Below, piece after piece: positions 12,684 through 22,592 of a DNA stretch of 64,000 nucleotides (within the stretch, counting starts at the first letter, position 1; each line of letters begins with the position of its first letter). A program made the translations under genes and the position numbers. The notes beneath the pieces were generated by a model. It ran no database searches and had not been told where the DNA came from. It saw only the letters and a list, made by a program, of their open reading frames with translations. The stretch spans positions 3,596,001 through 3,660,000 of the forward strand of contig WJXW01000001.1 in NCBI GenBank assembly GCA_015832175.1, in the 5' to 3' direction. The stretch is from Paraphaeosphaeria minitans. Its lineage: Eukaryota; Ascomycota; Dothideomycetes; Pleosporales; Didymosphaeriaceae.

Positions 12684-14432
12684 ATGGCAAACCGTTACCC
12701 TCGAAGCGTGTCCGTACGTCCTGTTGGCTCTGGCTCCGGCTCCTCGCCGTTGAGTATCAACAACATAAACCTGCCAGGAGCGTGGCCGCCCGAGCCCGCA
12801 GACTCAACAGGCTCTGCATCTACGCCATCTCTTGCCGCTCACTCGGCGAGACGACCGGTCCTCCCCACGAACAGGAGGCGCCCAGGCGTCAGTATCGTAG
12901 AAAATCCCATCATAACGCATAGCCGATCACGTCACGCGGAGGCTTCCGATCTAAATGGAACACAGCAGTCGAACTTCAGTTCTGTAGAGGCGAATGCAGT
13001 GAGATCTACGTCTAATGGTCGGTCGAACTCCAGAGCCCATCCTTACTTACCGTCGAGCCAACATACGATGGGGAACGAGCGAGTGAAGACAGAGGAAGCG
13101 TTGCAAAAAACGACAAGCCACATACCCCAGCCATTACTGGAAGCGCACGCACCACTCAAAAAGGATCGGCATGCCAAAGACGGACATTGGACCAAGAAGG
13201 ATGTGAAGCAGTTTCAAATGAAGCTGGAGGACCTTTACCAGAAACAGCACGAAGAAGAGAAGCAGGACGCTAACCATCCACAGGTGGACGGTGGACACCG
13301 CTCTACATCCATCTCTGTCGGCATGGAAGCGTCTACAGCGGCCTCTAATACAAACGGAACTAACGTCAACGGATTTGCCAATGGCTCTGCTTATACGCCG
13401 GGGCTGATGGTAGATGCGTCAACCTGTACCCAGACCCAGGCCTGCACGGAATCAGATCAGCAAGCTCATGATCTGATAGCGCGACAGCGGAGAAATCATG
13501 AACAGAGGCGTCTGTTTGCTCGAATGGAAGCTGCGAACAGATTGCATGCGAACAAGAAAGTCACCGCTCAGCTCCAGCATATCACAAAAGGCATGCAGAA
13601 CATGAGGATCTCGCATGTCGGTGGAGAAGTCCCTGCGGCACCAGTCCGACCTGAGGTCAGACCTTCTCCCTCAGTCCACGCAAATCAACAGCCACCAGAA
13701 CGAGTCAACGCCACTTTCGCGGCTCCGAAGCCTACGGACATTACTCCTCTCTTCGCTACGAAACGGTCACTCTTCGTTTCCGACACTGAAACCATCGGTG
13801 GCAATCGCCCCGAAGGCACTACGTCTCACAAGCCCACTGAGAATTTCAGCTATGGCCAGCCCCCTCGAGACACCAGCACATCCAGAGACGCTACAACCAT
13901 CCGTACGATCAAAGAAGTAGACCAGGCCCGCAAGATGCAAGAGCTCCGCGAAAAATTTCTCACTGGTATGACGCTGGCCCCTGACGTGCCGGTCTCTGTC
14001 CAACCCAACGCCCAAGATACCCAGAACGACAAAGCAGCCCCTGCTTCCTTCAAAGATATGGACGTTGAACCCACTCGCACCATGTCGAGCGAATCCCACC
14101 TCCACGCCTGCCATCCGAACGGCAGCCCGCCCAGGGATACGAAAAGCAAACCCCGCCCCTACAAAAGGGTACACTTCCACCCCACGGTTGTGAGGTCAGT
14201 GCCGAAGCCGCTATGTCTCGATCCCGTACCAGCCGCAGCCGCAGCCGCAGCCGATGATGTAAACATGGATCTCTACGATCCGCCTTCTCCACGAGCTGCG
14301 CCCCGACCTGCTGGAGTATTCACGGAGATCCCGCTCTCCTCCCCTCCTCATCAGGGTAGCTTGGAGAATGACTTCGTTGAGGTGGACGTCGAGGAGCTCG
14401 ATGGCTTGGACTGGGAGGTAATCAATGCTTAG
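12684..14432 (+). CDS. Unknown coiled-coil protein (582 aa)
   Basis: A single exon starts at ATG 12684, preceded by a CT-rich leader and an A at -3. I do not recognise the family. The first 130 residues are Ser/Asn-rich and disordered. A charged helix (DGHWTKKDVKQFQMKLEDLYQ) lies near residue 160. A second, very basic helix with HEQRRLFARMEAANRLHANKK lies at about 270-300. The C-terminal part contains KRVHFHPTVVRSVPKP, an Ala run encoded by gcagcc repeats, and an acidic end (FVEVDVEELDGLDWEVINA). No signal peptide or membrane segment is seen, so a cytosolic or nuclear protein is likely. The KRVHF and KSR-type basic patches and the acidic tail would fit a protein-interaction scaffold, which is inference only. 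Its 3' end faces the membrane-protein gene at 14918. Confidence 0.8.
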   Translation: MANRYPRSVSVRPVGSGSGSSPLSINNINLPGAWPPEPADSTGSASTPSLAAHSARRPVLPTNRRRPGVSIVENPIITHSRSRHAEASDLNGTQQSNFSSVEANAVRSTSNGRSNSRAHPYLPSSQHTMGNERVKTEEALQKTTSHIPQPLLEAHAPLKKDRHAKDGHWTKKDVKQFQMKLEDLYQKQHEEEKQDANHPQVDGGHRSTSISVGMEASTAASNTNGTNVNGFANGSAYTPGLMVDASTCTQTQACTESDQQAHDLIARQRRNHEQRRLFARMEAANRLHANKKVTAQLQHITKGMQNMRISHVGGEVPAAPVRPEVRPSPSVHANQQPPERVNATFAAPKPTDITPLFATKRSLFVSDTETIGGNRPEGTTSHKPTENFSYGQPPRDTSTSRDATTIRTIKEVDQARKMQELREKFLTGMTLAPDVPVSVQPNAQDTQNDKAAPASFKDMDVEPTRTMSSESHLHACHPNGSPPRDTKSKPRPYKRVHFHPTVVRSVPKPLCLDPVPAAAAAAADDVNMDLYDPPSPRAAPRPAGVFTEIPLSSPPHQGSLENDFVEVDVEELDGLDWEVINA

Positions 14433-14917
14433 ACGGCTGAAGATGCGAGGAATATATCGAAGGTGAATTGGTGGCGGAGGGGGATGAGTATCGTTGTAAA
14501 GGAGAAGAGAAACGGCACGATACGAGGAAGGGCTGGGAAGACCGGGGTGCGTGGGAATCGTGAACGTGTGCGGCCTGTCTTTCTTGGTTCAAGACGCTAC
14601 AAATCTAGATGATAATTCTGAAGGTACGATTCTTTAGTCTGCTGTCCTCACACCGATGGACTGTCAAAGACCGAATACGCTCATGATGACGAAAGTGTAC
14701 ATTTTTCATCATACTACTAATATATGTGTATCTGCTAATATTCCATCCTTGCTCTATCCATCGGGGTATATACCAAGAACGAGTGCACGCCAGCCCATAT
14801 CCGTGGCTTGCTCATCGCAATGCAAACCAAAAGCAAGAAAAAGTGATAAACAAGAAAGCCCAATAAAACCTCCAGCCGTGCTTCTAGCCAGGCCCGACAT
14901 CTGTAACGACAGTACTG
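14433..14917. other. Convergent intergenic region
   Basis: A 485-bp gap between two convergent stop codons. It should hold both 3' UTRs. An AT-rich patch (about 14695-14765) is a plausible polyadenylation zone. No coding frame is supported. Confidence 0.5.
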
Positions 14918-16038
14918 TTACGAAGGCGCCTCGTGCACCATCCTTCCCTCGGCTTCTACAGCCCCATATATCCCCTGCTCACCGCAGCTCGTCACTCTAC
15001 CCTGCGGCACCTTCTTGTCTCTTCCGACTCCGTTCCAAGCCTTCCAGTTTTTGGGCGGGTCTTCCGTTGTGCTGACGCGCGGTTCTTCACCGTAAACGTT
15101 GCAGCCAATGAATCCTTCGGGGCTGTAATGTACTTCTGAAATTCCGGGCGTGGCCGGTGGAGCGGCCCAGTCTTGGTGTTCTTGTGGTTGTTGGGCGAGC
15201 TGCACTTCGCGCTTGCGGCGGAGGTCGCGCAGGACGAGAAAGACGATGGCAAAGATGAGGGCGCCGACTATGACTAGGCCGCCCAGCACGCCGCCAATGA
15301 TCGCGGGTGTGTTATTTGGCTTGCCGTCGCTCTTGGTTACCTGCTGCGGTGTTTCGGTTGGTGTGGGTGAGGTTGTCGGCGATGTCAACGACGAGGATGA
15401 TGTTGAGGTGTCGCCGCTACCAGGAGTGCTGTAACCGCTCCATGTGAGTGGTATTTCCCCCGTAGTCGCTGTGTCTGTACATCCCCATTCTTTCATAGTC
15501 GTGGTACGTCCGGCGGTAGTATACACGAAATGGAATTCATAGCACTCTGGATTCGCAGTGAGACTGCATTTCGCGATGTAGTCGTTCGAGGAACAGCCGC
15601 GATCGCAGCTTTTCGACAAGAGGGTTTGGGGCAAGCATGTTGTGTAGAGCGTACATGATGATGCAGGCTGGTAGGGGTCACAGCATCCATGGTTGCCGTA
15701 GTATGTGTTGGTCGCGCATTGGTACTTAGATTGACGGCACGTGAAAGCTGATGCTGTTGAACTGTTAGCATGTAGGTACAACTCAAGTTGTGATAGGGCG
15801 ATTCCGCACTCTGAATGCCATCGAAAAACCCACAAGTTCCGCCCAGTGCAAAGGTCTGCCATGGCTCATCGTCGCGCCTCAAGAGCTCGATCGCACCAAA
15901 GCGTGGAGCCTTTGTGGGGGCCGGATTCCAGCTATCAACTGCCGGCGTGACCAAGGTAGGTTTCGGCACAGCAAAGATGGCAGCTTTCACCACTGCTCCC
16001 GGGGCCAAGATGGCGCACAACAAGGTGTGTTTCCACAT
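14918..16038 (-). CDS. Cys-rich single-pass membrane protein (354 aa)
   Basis: Model: exon 1 16038-15810 and exon 2 15753-14918, with a 56-bp intron (GTGCGG, TGCTAAC branch, AACAG). The start is chosen because ATG 16038 opens a signal peptide (MWKHTLLCAILAPGAVVKA). The ectodomain then has a TCGFFDG motif joined by splicing to SAFTCRQSKYQC and NHGCC, a spaced-cysteine pattern found in fungal surface proteins. A Ser/Thr-rich stalk (about 190-220) precedes one membrane helix (about 226-252), a basic stop-transfer RDLRRKR, and a roughly 100-residue cytosolic tail. This plan resembles ascomycete wall-stress-sensor-like proteins, but I cannot assign a named family. An alternative acceptor 6 bp downstream is also in frame. 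A cell-surface role is inferred from topology only. Confidence 0.75.
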
Positions 16039-16629
16039 CTGTTTCACGTTCCATCCGAAAACGTATGTGACGTAAACATCCAAAGTCAGGTTGTCATGGC
16101 CTGCACGGTGCGAAAGGTGGGGATAGCGGGCGCGTATTCGAGGCTGTGGTAGATAAGGCGAGAGCGAAAACCGACACGAAGGAAAGGCGGGGACAGCAGT
16201 TTTAAGCACAGAAAGGCTGAGCGGCTCACCGTGCGCGAGCCCACGATACTTGACGTCGCTTGCACGCCCATGGCGCACTGCGCTGCCCTGTCGATCGATC
16301 GAGCACCATTGTGGTATTGTGGTGAGTACTAGGGCCATGCGGGTAAGCTTAAGCTACGTGTTGCTACGCCAGGTAAAGCGCAGTGTTTGCGGTCAGCGAG
16401 GGACGAATGGGACGGAGCACCACGTTGCCTTGCTCCCTCGTCCGCCGGCTCAGGCTAGAGAATTGCCATGAGCTGCGTGGGTGCAGGGTTGAGGGTGGGC
16501 GAAGGAATGATGTGTTTGGAGGGGAGGCTGCGGCTGAGTGCATTTGGCTTAGCATCGCTGACCAGTCATGGGCAGGAGAGCCCTTGGGATGTACAAATAT
16601 AGCTCTGGTCTCGCTTCTTTAACGAGTGG

Positions 16630-17163
16630 TTAGGATCCCTTCGTAGGTGCATCGTAAGTCTTGCATCGCGATATCATCCCTTCGATCAATCCAAAGAGGA
16701 GCATCTGGACCAACATGACGGCATTCTTGTTTCTCTCTTCTTGTGCAAGAAGTGCTGCGTAGCATCCATGGCGGAAGGATATAACGGACATGGGAATTGG
16801 GTCCGCGGGACTGGGCCTCGATGGATTGTATTGCAACGCGATGGAGTTCACGACTAACCCCAAGCGAGTGGAGATATACGAGGCCACTTGGCCCATTTCA
16901 CACTCGTAGCTGGCTTGGGGTCTTGGACCGTCCGGAAAACTCGCTTCTAGGAAAAAGCACTGAAGCGATATGGAATTCTCTTGGATGCACCTCTTGGCCT
17001 CGCATGATCCAGTGCAATCTTTGTGAGTGCCGTCGCAATTGATTTCGTTGCAATATCGGTAATGGTGCTGCCAACCTGCCGGGTGACTGTTCATGCGTCT
17101 TGTGAGTGCTGGGGGCCAAAAATGATAAGTTATGCATGGATAAAAATACAGAGTGTCTGCCAT
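16630..17163 (-). CDS. Doubtful ORF, Cys-containing (177 aa)
   Basis: This frame is open downstream of the mrp10 stop and could be read from ATG 17163. It has a local cysteine cluster (YCNEINCDGTHKDCTGSC) and a hydrophobic stretch near the C-terminus (AVMLVQMLLFGLI), but no signal peptide at the chosen start and no recognised domain. The upstream part of the same open frame overlaps the exons of mrp10 in another phase, showing that long openness here is partly accidental. It could be an exon of an unrecognised small secreted protein or just chance. Transcript data would decide. Confidence 0.2.
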   Translation of the reverse strand: MADTLYFYPCITYHFWPPALTRRMNSHPAGWQHHYRYCNEINCDGTHKDCTGSCEAKRCIQENSISLQCFFLEASFPDGPRPQASYECEMGQVASYISTRLGLVVNSIALQYNPSRPSPADPIPMSVISFRHGCYAALLAQEERNKNAVMLVQMLLFGLIEGMISRCKTYDAPTKGS

Positions 17164-17353
17164 TAACCAGCTCTTTACACAGTGCATCCTACAAAGGTAT
17201 TTCCACCAGAACGCCGTATTGATTCCAAAGTATTGCAGACTCCTCCCATGCGTGCACGCTAATTGTGCGAAATTTCGATGTCGCACCATGCGACGCGATG
17301 TACATATGATATACAGGTCTTTGAGACATAGCGGACGTGTGCTGCGTGAATCT

Positions 17354-17827
17354 CTACTTCCGCTTGTGAGGACCGACAATGTTCGGGTACATGCGCGAGA
17401 GATGGTAGTTGATGTTGTTCTTCTTTGGGTTGGTGTCGCGCTGCGGTTATTAGCCCTCTTCCATGTGGCAAACATGAACGCGCAACATACTGGTGCATCC
17501 ATACACTGCCGTAGCTTTTGTTCCAGCTGTGCGCAGCCTTGAGCAGCAGCCGCTTGACCCGACGATGCCCAACATCCTGTTCTCCGGTCAGCACACTGTC
17601 CCTCGATCCTGTCGTGTCCTCCTTCCCGCGTCCAGCGCATCCTTCTCCGCCATCGTCCACCAGCGAACACACGGAGCAGGGTCCTACGTACCCAGGACTG
17701 AAGACATAATGCCTAGGCAGGGGTTTGTCTCGGGCTTGTTCGGTCGTCTAACGCGGAGCTTGGGGAGCGGTGGCAGCGGACGGTGCGTGGCCGACTGGAT
17801 CGTGACATTTTGCGGTTTCGGGACCAT
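17354..17827 (-). CDS. mrp10: Mitochondrial small ribosomal subunit protein Mrp10/mS37 (102 aa)
   Basis: Three short exons, 17827-17692, 17576-17491 and 17440-17354, are split by introns of 115 bp (GTACGT to GAACAG) and 50 bp (GTATGT to CCGCAG). Both joins are in frame. The spliced protein has twin CX9C motifs (Cys37/Cys47 and Cys60/Cys70), the hallmark of CHCH proteins imported into the intermembrane space by Mia40, and for this family carried on to the mitoribosome. The N-terminal LPPLPKLRVRRPNK and C-terminal NNINYHLSRMYP and HKRK are typical of Mrp10. Without splicing only fragments are visible in three frames, so the gene is easily missed. The length matches the family. It is transcribed away from the 18154 gene from a shared 326-bp promoter. 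Confidence 0.93.
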
Positions 17828-18153
17828 GGTGGATCGCGATGGAGGATCGGTGGGTATGCTATTGCAGTGGAACGGGCAGCACCGGGCGTGAGAGATCTCG
17901 AGATGTTGGAGTCTGGTGTTGCAGCCGAAAACCTTGGGAATCGATCCCCGCGGCGGCTTAGTGCAGGAGTGGTCCCTGCTAGCCCCTGCACTAAGCCGCT
18001 TCGGCATGTTTGTTATGGCTTCGAGCTCTCGTTGCCAGCCAGCGCATACACGACACCGTCACCGCCCCGAATTGCGAATTGCTCTTTCTCTTGGAGTGAT
18101 CTTCAGCACGATTATTTCGCATTACTACATTTTCCTTGCAACAACCTTCGAAT
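17828..18153. promoter_or_regulatory. Shared divergent promoter of mrp10 and the 18154 gene
   Basis: Only 326 bp separate the two divergent start codons, so both promoters must lie here or overlap the opposite 5' UTR. The interval contains a perfect 15-bp inverted repeat, listed separately, and a CT-rich tract near 18090 on the plus strand (ctctttctcttggagtg). Confidence 0.6.
17953..17999. repeat. Perfect 15-bp inverted repeat in divergent promoter
   Basis: The arms gcggcttagtgcagg (17953-17967) and cctgcactaagccgc (17985-17999) are exact reverse complements separated by 17 bp. They lie about 125-170 bp upstream of the mrp10 start and about 155-200 bp upstream of the 18154 start. The arrangement would allow a hairpin or cruciform, or a bipartite site for a dimeric regulator. 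Confidence 0.9.
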
Positions 18154-20865
18154 ATGGCCGCGATGGCCACTTCACCGCGCAAGAACGCGCCGGCCTTTGC
18201 GCAAACCTGGGACGAATCCGACGCTGCTTTCCTCGACCCGAAGTCGCTACCCATACAGAGGCTACCGCGAGCCTGGGATCGCAAGCAGGAGGTCAAGACA
18301 GCCGGGAACGGAAAAAAGAAAGAAATCTGGCGCAAGTACGGCACGCGATCGCGCACATCCGACGCACTTTCGAGAGATGACCCGGAAGACGATACACAGG
18401 CAAGAGCTGTCAAGAGACAGCAGCGCATGAGCCCTAAGGCTATAGAAAATTCGGCAGCCTCGCGCTTCTGCAAGACGCGCGCTTTCAAGGCAACGCGCTG
18501 GGACCGTCGGAAAAGCGTGCTACCGAGTAGGTACTTCGTGCAAGAGACCGGTGCTGGACTAATCAAACATGCAGGGAAAAGGGCCGTAGGAGCGGAAACC
18601 TCGCTGGAAGTTGAAGAAGACGAGGACGAGGACGAGCAAGACACGACAACCACGGACCTTGGCAATGACAGCTTCTCAGAAATAACCGTTGATAGTGCGA
18701 GGGCAGAAACACAAGAGATGGTGCTTCTGCCCGAGGGTGAAGACCGTAGAGCAACATTTACGTTCCTCTTCGACGAAGACGAAAAGGCCTCGTGCCCAGA
18801 GGCTATGGACGACACTTCGGCTTCAACTTTGACTGTGGACTTTAGCCATACCGAACACTTGGAACAAGAAACCACTCTCACGCGGCTGTTCCAGGCTTCT
18901 CAAGATGTATCAGTCGAAGACGCCACTCCGTCCGAACCTCTGAGCTACCCTGAGCTACCAATTGTGTCCGCTTCAGACGATGCCGCTTTGGCTATTGAGG
19001 AAGACCAACTATGTGAGGAAGTCGTCGAACGAGAAACCGATGAACACGCTGTCTCGGTCCAGCCTGCAGATGATATAATGGACGACGATACGACTACAGA
19101 AGCAGACCCTTTCGTTCAAGGCGTTGCGGGAGGAAACAGCGAGGTTGCTGCCGAAGGGTTTGCGTATCCGGCACTGCCACAAGAGCCAGATGCCGAAGTG
19201 CCAGCGGATCGCATGGCCGATTTCCTGGAGATCAATTCGTCTCCTCAAACGTCGGAAGCTGACTCTGCTGATTTTGACTTTGATAGTCAAGATGAGGACC
19301 TGGACGAGAACTTTACGGAGGCATCCTTGCAGTTGAACATACAGCGAGACATACAATCGGAAGAGCCATCTTGTTCTAATAGCTACGCGGCGGGAGATGC
19401 TGACGATATTGCCGATCAGGAGGACTTACGCAGGCCGTCTCCAGCGGCAGACGATTGTATGGACGATATCGCGTCTGGGCTCACCTTTGGACCCGTAACT
19501 TCGTCAAGGGAACCGACACCACGGAAACTGCGATCACCTTCGCCACCACCACGAACAGCAAGCGGGCCAGAAGATACTACCATTACGTTCGCTTTCAACG
19601 ACGATACGGCCTTGCTGAAGGACTTCCTTTCTCGAGCAGCAGCCAGCAAAGCGAACAAGGCGGAGAACATTGCTCGACGCGAATCTCTGCAGAACCGCCG
19701 CGACTCGGATGTCATTCGCCACGCCCTCGCATCCCCTCGCCAGGCACTCGAAGACAAAGATCCAAACTCCCCTTCGAAATGCGACAATGACACGACGCTG
19801 AACCTATCTCAAACACTCACCTTGGACCTGGAATCTACTGCCCCTTTATCCCCAAGCAAAGCCTCAACTCCAGCGGAGAAGAAGACGGAAAATGCCGAAG
19901 AATCCAAAGTGGGACGCATGTCGAGACGTTCATCGCGAGCGCGTACATCGCGTCTTCCAGCACCCTCATCAATTCCAACCGGTCCACCAAAGATATCTGT
20001 CAAGCGAGAGGGCGGCGACCCAGTCGTCCTCAAGAAAACCGACGCGCAAGAGCTAGGCTTGCTCACTCGATCCAACACGCGCAAGAACAAGCAAGGCGCC
20101 GTGGCCGTGAACGTTCGCCTTCTGAAGCTTTCGAATGAGGCTCGCACGACCGAAGCCAAAAGCACCCCAGAATCGACGGAGACCGCAGCCCAAGTGCCCG
20201 GAAAGAAACATGTCCGCTGGGACTCTCAATTGGCTTACTTCCGGGAAAACACTGACGCCATCGCCGACGCACTCGCCGATGCAGAGTCTCTCGCTACGCC
20301 CGACGAGCTGAGCACGGCTGCCCCAGTGGCAAAGCCTACCAGAGTAAAGGTGCCCAAGTTGAGCAAGGACGCGACACCCAAGGTGCGCAAGGTCAAGAGT
20401 TTGGGCTCCAGGAACGGTACTCCGGGCAAGGGGCTGCTCACGCCTGCATCATTACTTCCAGACGCCTTGATGGCCGACAAAGAGGAGCCGGAGGAGAAGC
20501 AGCGGATACCCAAGCCGAAGACCAGCAGGGTGAAGAAGGCGTCCGCGACAAGCACAGATACCACATCCATACCTGTACCTGTAGAGCCCAAGCTTCCCGT
20601 GCTGGACATCGCTCCCGTCGGCATCGACCCTAGTAAGATGTCGTCGACGAGGGAGCGTAAGAGCAGACTGGCTACGCCCAGGAAAGTCAAGCTGTCCCAG
20701 CTTCCGTCCACGGCGTTGGGAGACGGGAAGGAGAATAAAGGCAAGAGCGTCGCGGCGCCTGCGCCGAAGAAGAGCATCCCGATGCCCTCTGTGGTCATGG
20801 CGACGAAGATGGAGGTGGCTGCGGCGACGACGGGACTACCACGGCGGCGGGGGAGGAAGATGTAG
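18154..20865 (+). CDS. Unknown disordered protein (903 aa)
   Basis: A single long exon. The start is taken at ATG 18154 (MAAMATSPRKNAPAF), because the longer frame opens with TTG. I do not recognise a family. Two compact blocks stand out: a basic N-terminal part with KKKEIWRKYGTRSRTSDAL and a WDRRKSVLPSRYFV stretch (about 40-140), and a C-terminal part with KISVKREGGDPVVLKK, QELGLLTRSNTRKNKQG and KKHVRWDSQLAYFREN (about 610-700). The middle is acidic and Ser/Thr/Asp-rich, and the last 200 residues are Lys/Ser/Pro-rich. There is no signal peptide or membrane helix. The charge pattern suggests a nuclear, phosphorylated scaffold; RKSVLP and KHVRWD are compatible with PP1-type docking motifs, which is speculative. 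It shares a promoter with mrp10. Confidence 0.85.
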   Translation: MAAMATSPRKNAPAFAQTWDESDAAFLDPKSLPIQRLPRAWDRKQEVKTAGNGKKKEIWRKYGTRSRTSDALSRDDPEDDTQARAVKRQQRMSPKAIENSAASRFCKTRAFKATRWDRRKSVLPSRYFVQETGAGLIKHAGKRAVGAETSLEVEEDEDEDEQDTTTTDLGNDSFSEITVDSARAETQEMVLLPEGEDRRATFTFLFDEDEKASCPEAMDDTSASTLTVDFSHTEHLEQETTLTRLFQASQDVSVEDATPSEPLSYPELPIVSASDDAALAIEEDQLCEEVVERETDEHAVSVQPADDIMDDDTTTEADPFVQGVAGGNSEVAAEGFAYPALPQEPDAEVPADRMADFLEINSSPQTSEADSADFDFDSQDEDLDENFTEASLQLNIQRDIQSEEPSCSNSYAAGDADDIADQEDLRRPSPAADDCMDDIASGLTFGPVTSSREPTPRKLRSPSPPPRTASGPEDTTITFAFNDDTALLKDFLSRAAASKANKAENIARRESLQNRRDSDVIRHALASPRQALEDKDPNSPSKCDNDTTLNLSQTLTLDLESTAPLSPSKASTPAEKKTENAEESKVGRMSRRSSRARTSRLPAPSSIPTGPPKISVKREGGDPVVLKKTDAQELGLLTRSNTRKNKQGAVAVNVRLLKLSNEARTTEAKSTPESTETAAQVPGKKHVRWDSQLAYFRENTDAIADALADAESLATPDELSTAAPVAKPTRVKVPKLSKDATPKVRKVKSLGSRNGTPGKGLLTPASLLPDALMADKEEPEEKQRIPKPKTSRVKKASATSTDTTSIPVPVEPKLPVLDIAPVGIDPSKMSSTRERKSRLATPRKVKLSQLPSTALGDGKENKGKSVAAPAPKKSIPMPSVVMATKMEVAAATTGLPRRRGRKM

Positions 20866-21164
20866 GGGTTCGCCTTTTCGCGCGTCATCACGATTCTTTA
20901 CGACGGCGTTTTATACCTTTCGTTTCTGCATTGTGTGTAGCCCTTGGGCGGTGGTGTTTGGGTTGCTTGGGCGTTTTGTGGTTGCGTGCATGGATTCTGG
21001 GGGTTTAGCATGGTGGGGTTTGGTACTATTGCTTTCGACTAACATATACCTGCAAAGGCGTTTGCATTTCAAGAAACGTAGCTTGATGATGACGATGATG
21101 ATGATGATGATGTTGCGAATCGCCGTGACATCTTGCTTACACTATGCTACATTGCGTCCAGCAC

Positions 21165-21948
21165 CTACTTGAGGCGCTTCTCGGCGGCCTTCCAGTTGAT
21201 GACGTCCCAGATGGCCTTGAAGTACTCGGCCTTGCGGTTCTGGTACTGCAGGTAGTAAGCGTGCTCCCAGGCGTCGACGCCCAGGATCGGGCGGAACTGT
21301 CCCACGACCGGGTCCTGGTTCGCGTACGTCTTGATGCCGACGTTGCCCGTCTGCGTGTCCTGGACCAGCCAGGCCCACCCGCTGCCCTGGATGCCGGCAA
21401 GGGCGGCGTTGAATTTCTCCTTGAAGGCGTCGAGGCTGCCGTAGCTGTCGTTGATGGCGCCGGCGAGGGCGCCGGTCGGGGGCTCACCACCGCCCTGGGA
21501 GGTCGGGGCGAGGTTCTCCCAGAAGAGGGTGTGGTTGATGTGGCCGCCGCCGTGGAAGTTGATGAGCGGCTGCAGGGCGATCTGGGCGGCGATGTCGTTC
21601 TTCTGCTTGGCCTCGGCGATCTGCTCGCTGAAGTTGTTGAACGAGGTTACGTAGGTGTTGTGGTGGTTCTTGTGGTGGAGCTCCATGATCTTGCCGCTGA
21701 TGGCGGGCTCGAGGGCGCCGTAGTCATCTGGTATCGAGGGTCAGTGGGAGGTGCATATGGCTATGGCGCGTGTGTGTTTGTGTGTGTTTGTGTGTGTGTA
21801 GGACGGGCGTACAGGCAAGATCGGGCAGCGTAGCCTTGCCGCGCACGAAGGTGGTGCCGGCGATGCCAGCGCGGGCAGCAGTCGAGGGCGCGGCGGCGGC
21901 GCCGAGGGCCGAACGGACGGCGGTGGTGCGAAGGAGTGTCGAGTTCAT
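21165..21948 (-). CDS. sod2: Mitochondrial Mn superoxide dismutase (232 aa)
   Basis: It converts superoxide to hydrogen peroxide and oxygen in the mitochondrial matrix. Exons 21948-21813 and 21727-21165 are joined across an 85-bp intron (GTACGC to ATACCAG) that carries a tg-rich run. The start is ATG 21948; an upstream in-frame TTG is not used. The N-terminus is an Arg/Ala-rich presequence lacking acidic residues. The mature enzyme begins KATLPDLAYDYGALEP. Metal ligands are visible: His in LHHKNHHNTYV, His in HINHTLFW, and Asp and His in the signature DAWEHAYY. The GGG and WAWLV regions fit the Mn type, and the length is normal for the family. It is divergent from the siderophore acyltransferase gene (645-bp shared upstream region). 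Confidence 0.97.
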
Positions 21949-22592
21949 CTTGGACAATCAATTGATTTCGTGTGAGGGCGTCAATTGGGGCGATGGAGGA
22001 GCTGAGGGTGTGGCAGACGTTGGACAATGGAGAGGAGCTTGGGTGGAGCTTGGGCGGAGGTTGGGTGGAGCTCTGGCCTCATCCGCTAACAAATAATACC
22101 TAGACTACCTATAGGCTAGACTAATAATAATAAAATAAATAACATGATGATGGATCATCGCAACTCTTTCGTCATTCCAAGACCCCCGAGGCCCCGAGCT
22201 CGCCGAAAGCTTCGTGCGGGTGCGCCAGCCAATCGCGCGACCATGGCCACGGAGAGCGAGAAGGCATCTGAAAGCCTACCAGAGAGATGCTATTGTCACC
22301 ACGCGAAAGTTGTGATGCAACAGTCGAGTCTGTGAGCGTGTACCTAATGTATCTGAGCGGGCGTAAAGACACGCGCTGTCTGCCTGTTTGTCTCGTGCCT
22401 TGTTGGCTTTGCTTCACTACCTATACCTACCTACCTATGTCCATTGCACCTCCCCGTTGCTCGTGCTCACGCCATGTAACCTGACCCTACGTAGCCCAGG
22501 TACATGTCGACAAACACTAATACACGATTTACGTGCTATCCACACAGCCTGTCGAATACTCCGTCTTCGTTCTTTGCTCGCTATACCCCGCA
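21949..22592. promoter_or_regulatory. Divergent promoter region of sod2 and the acyltransferase
   Basis: The 644-bp region between divergent start codons must hold both promoters. An AT-rich patch lies at about 22085-22145 (taataataataaaataaat) and a CT-rich stretch at about 22410-22450 (acctacctacctatg). One oxidative-stress gene facing one iron-uptake gene makes co-regulation possible, but I identified no specific operator. Confidence 0.4.
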
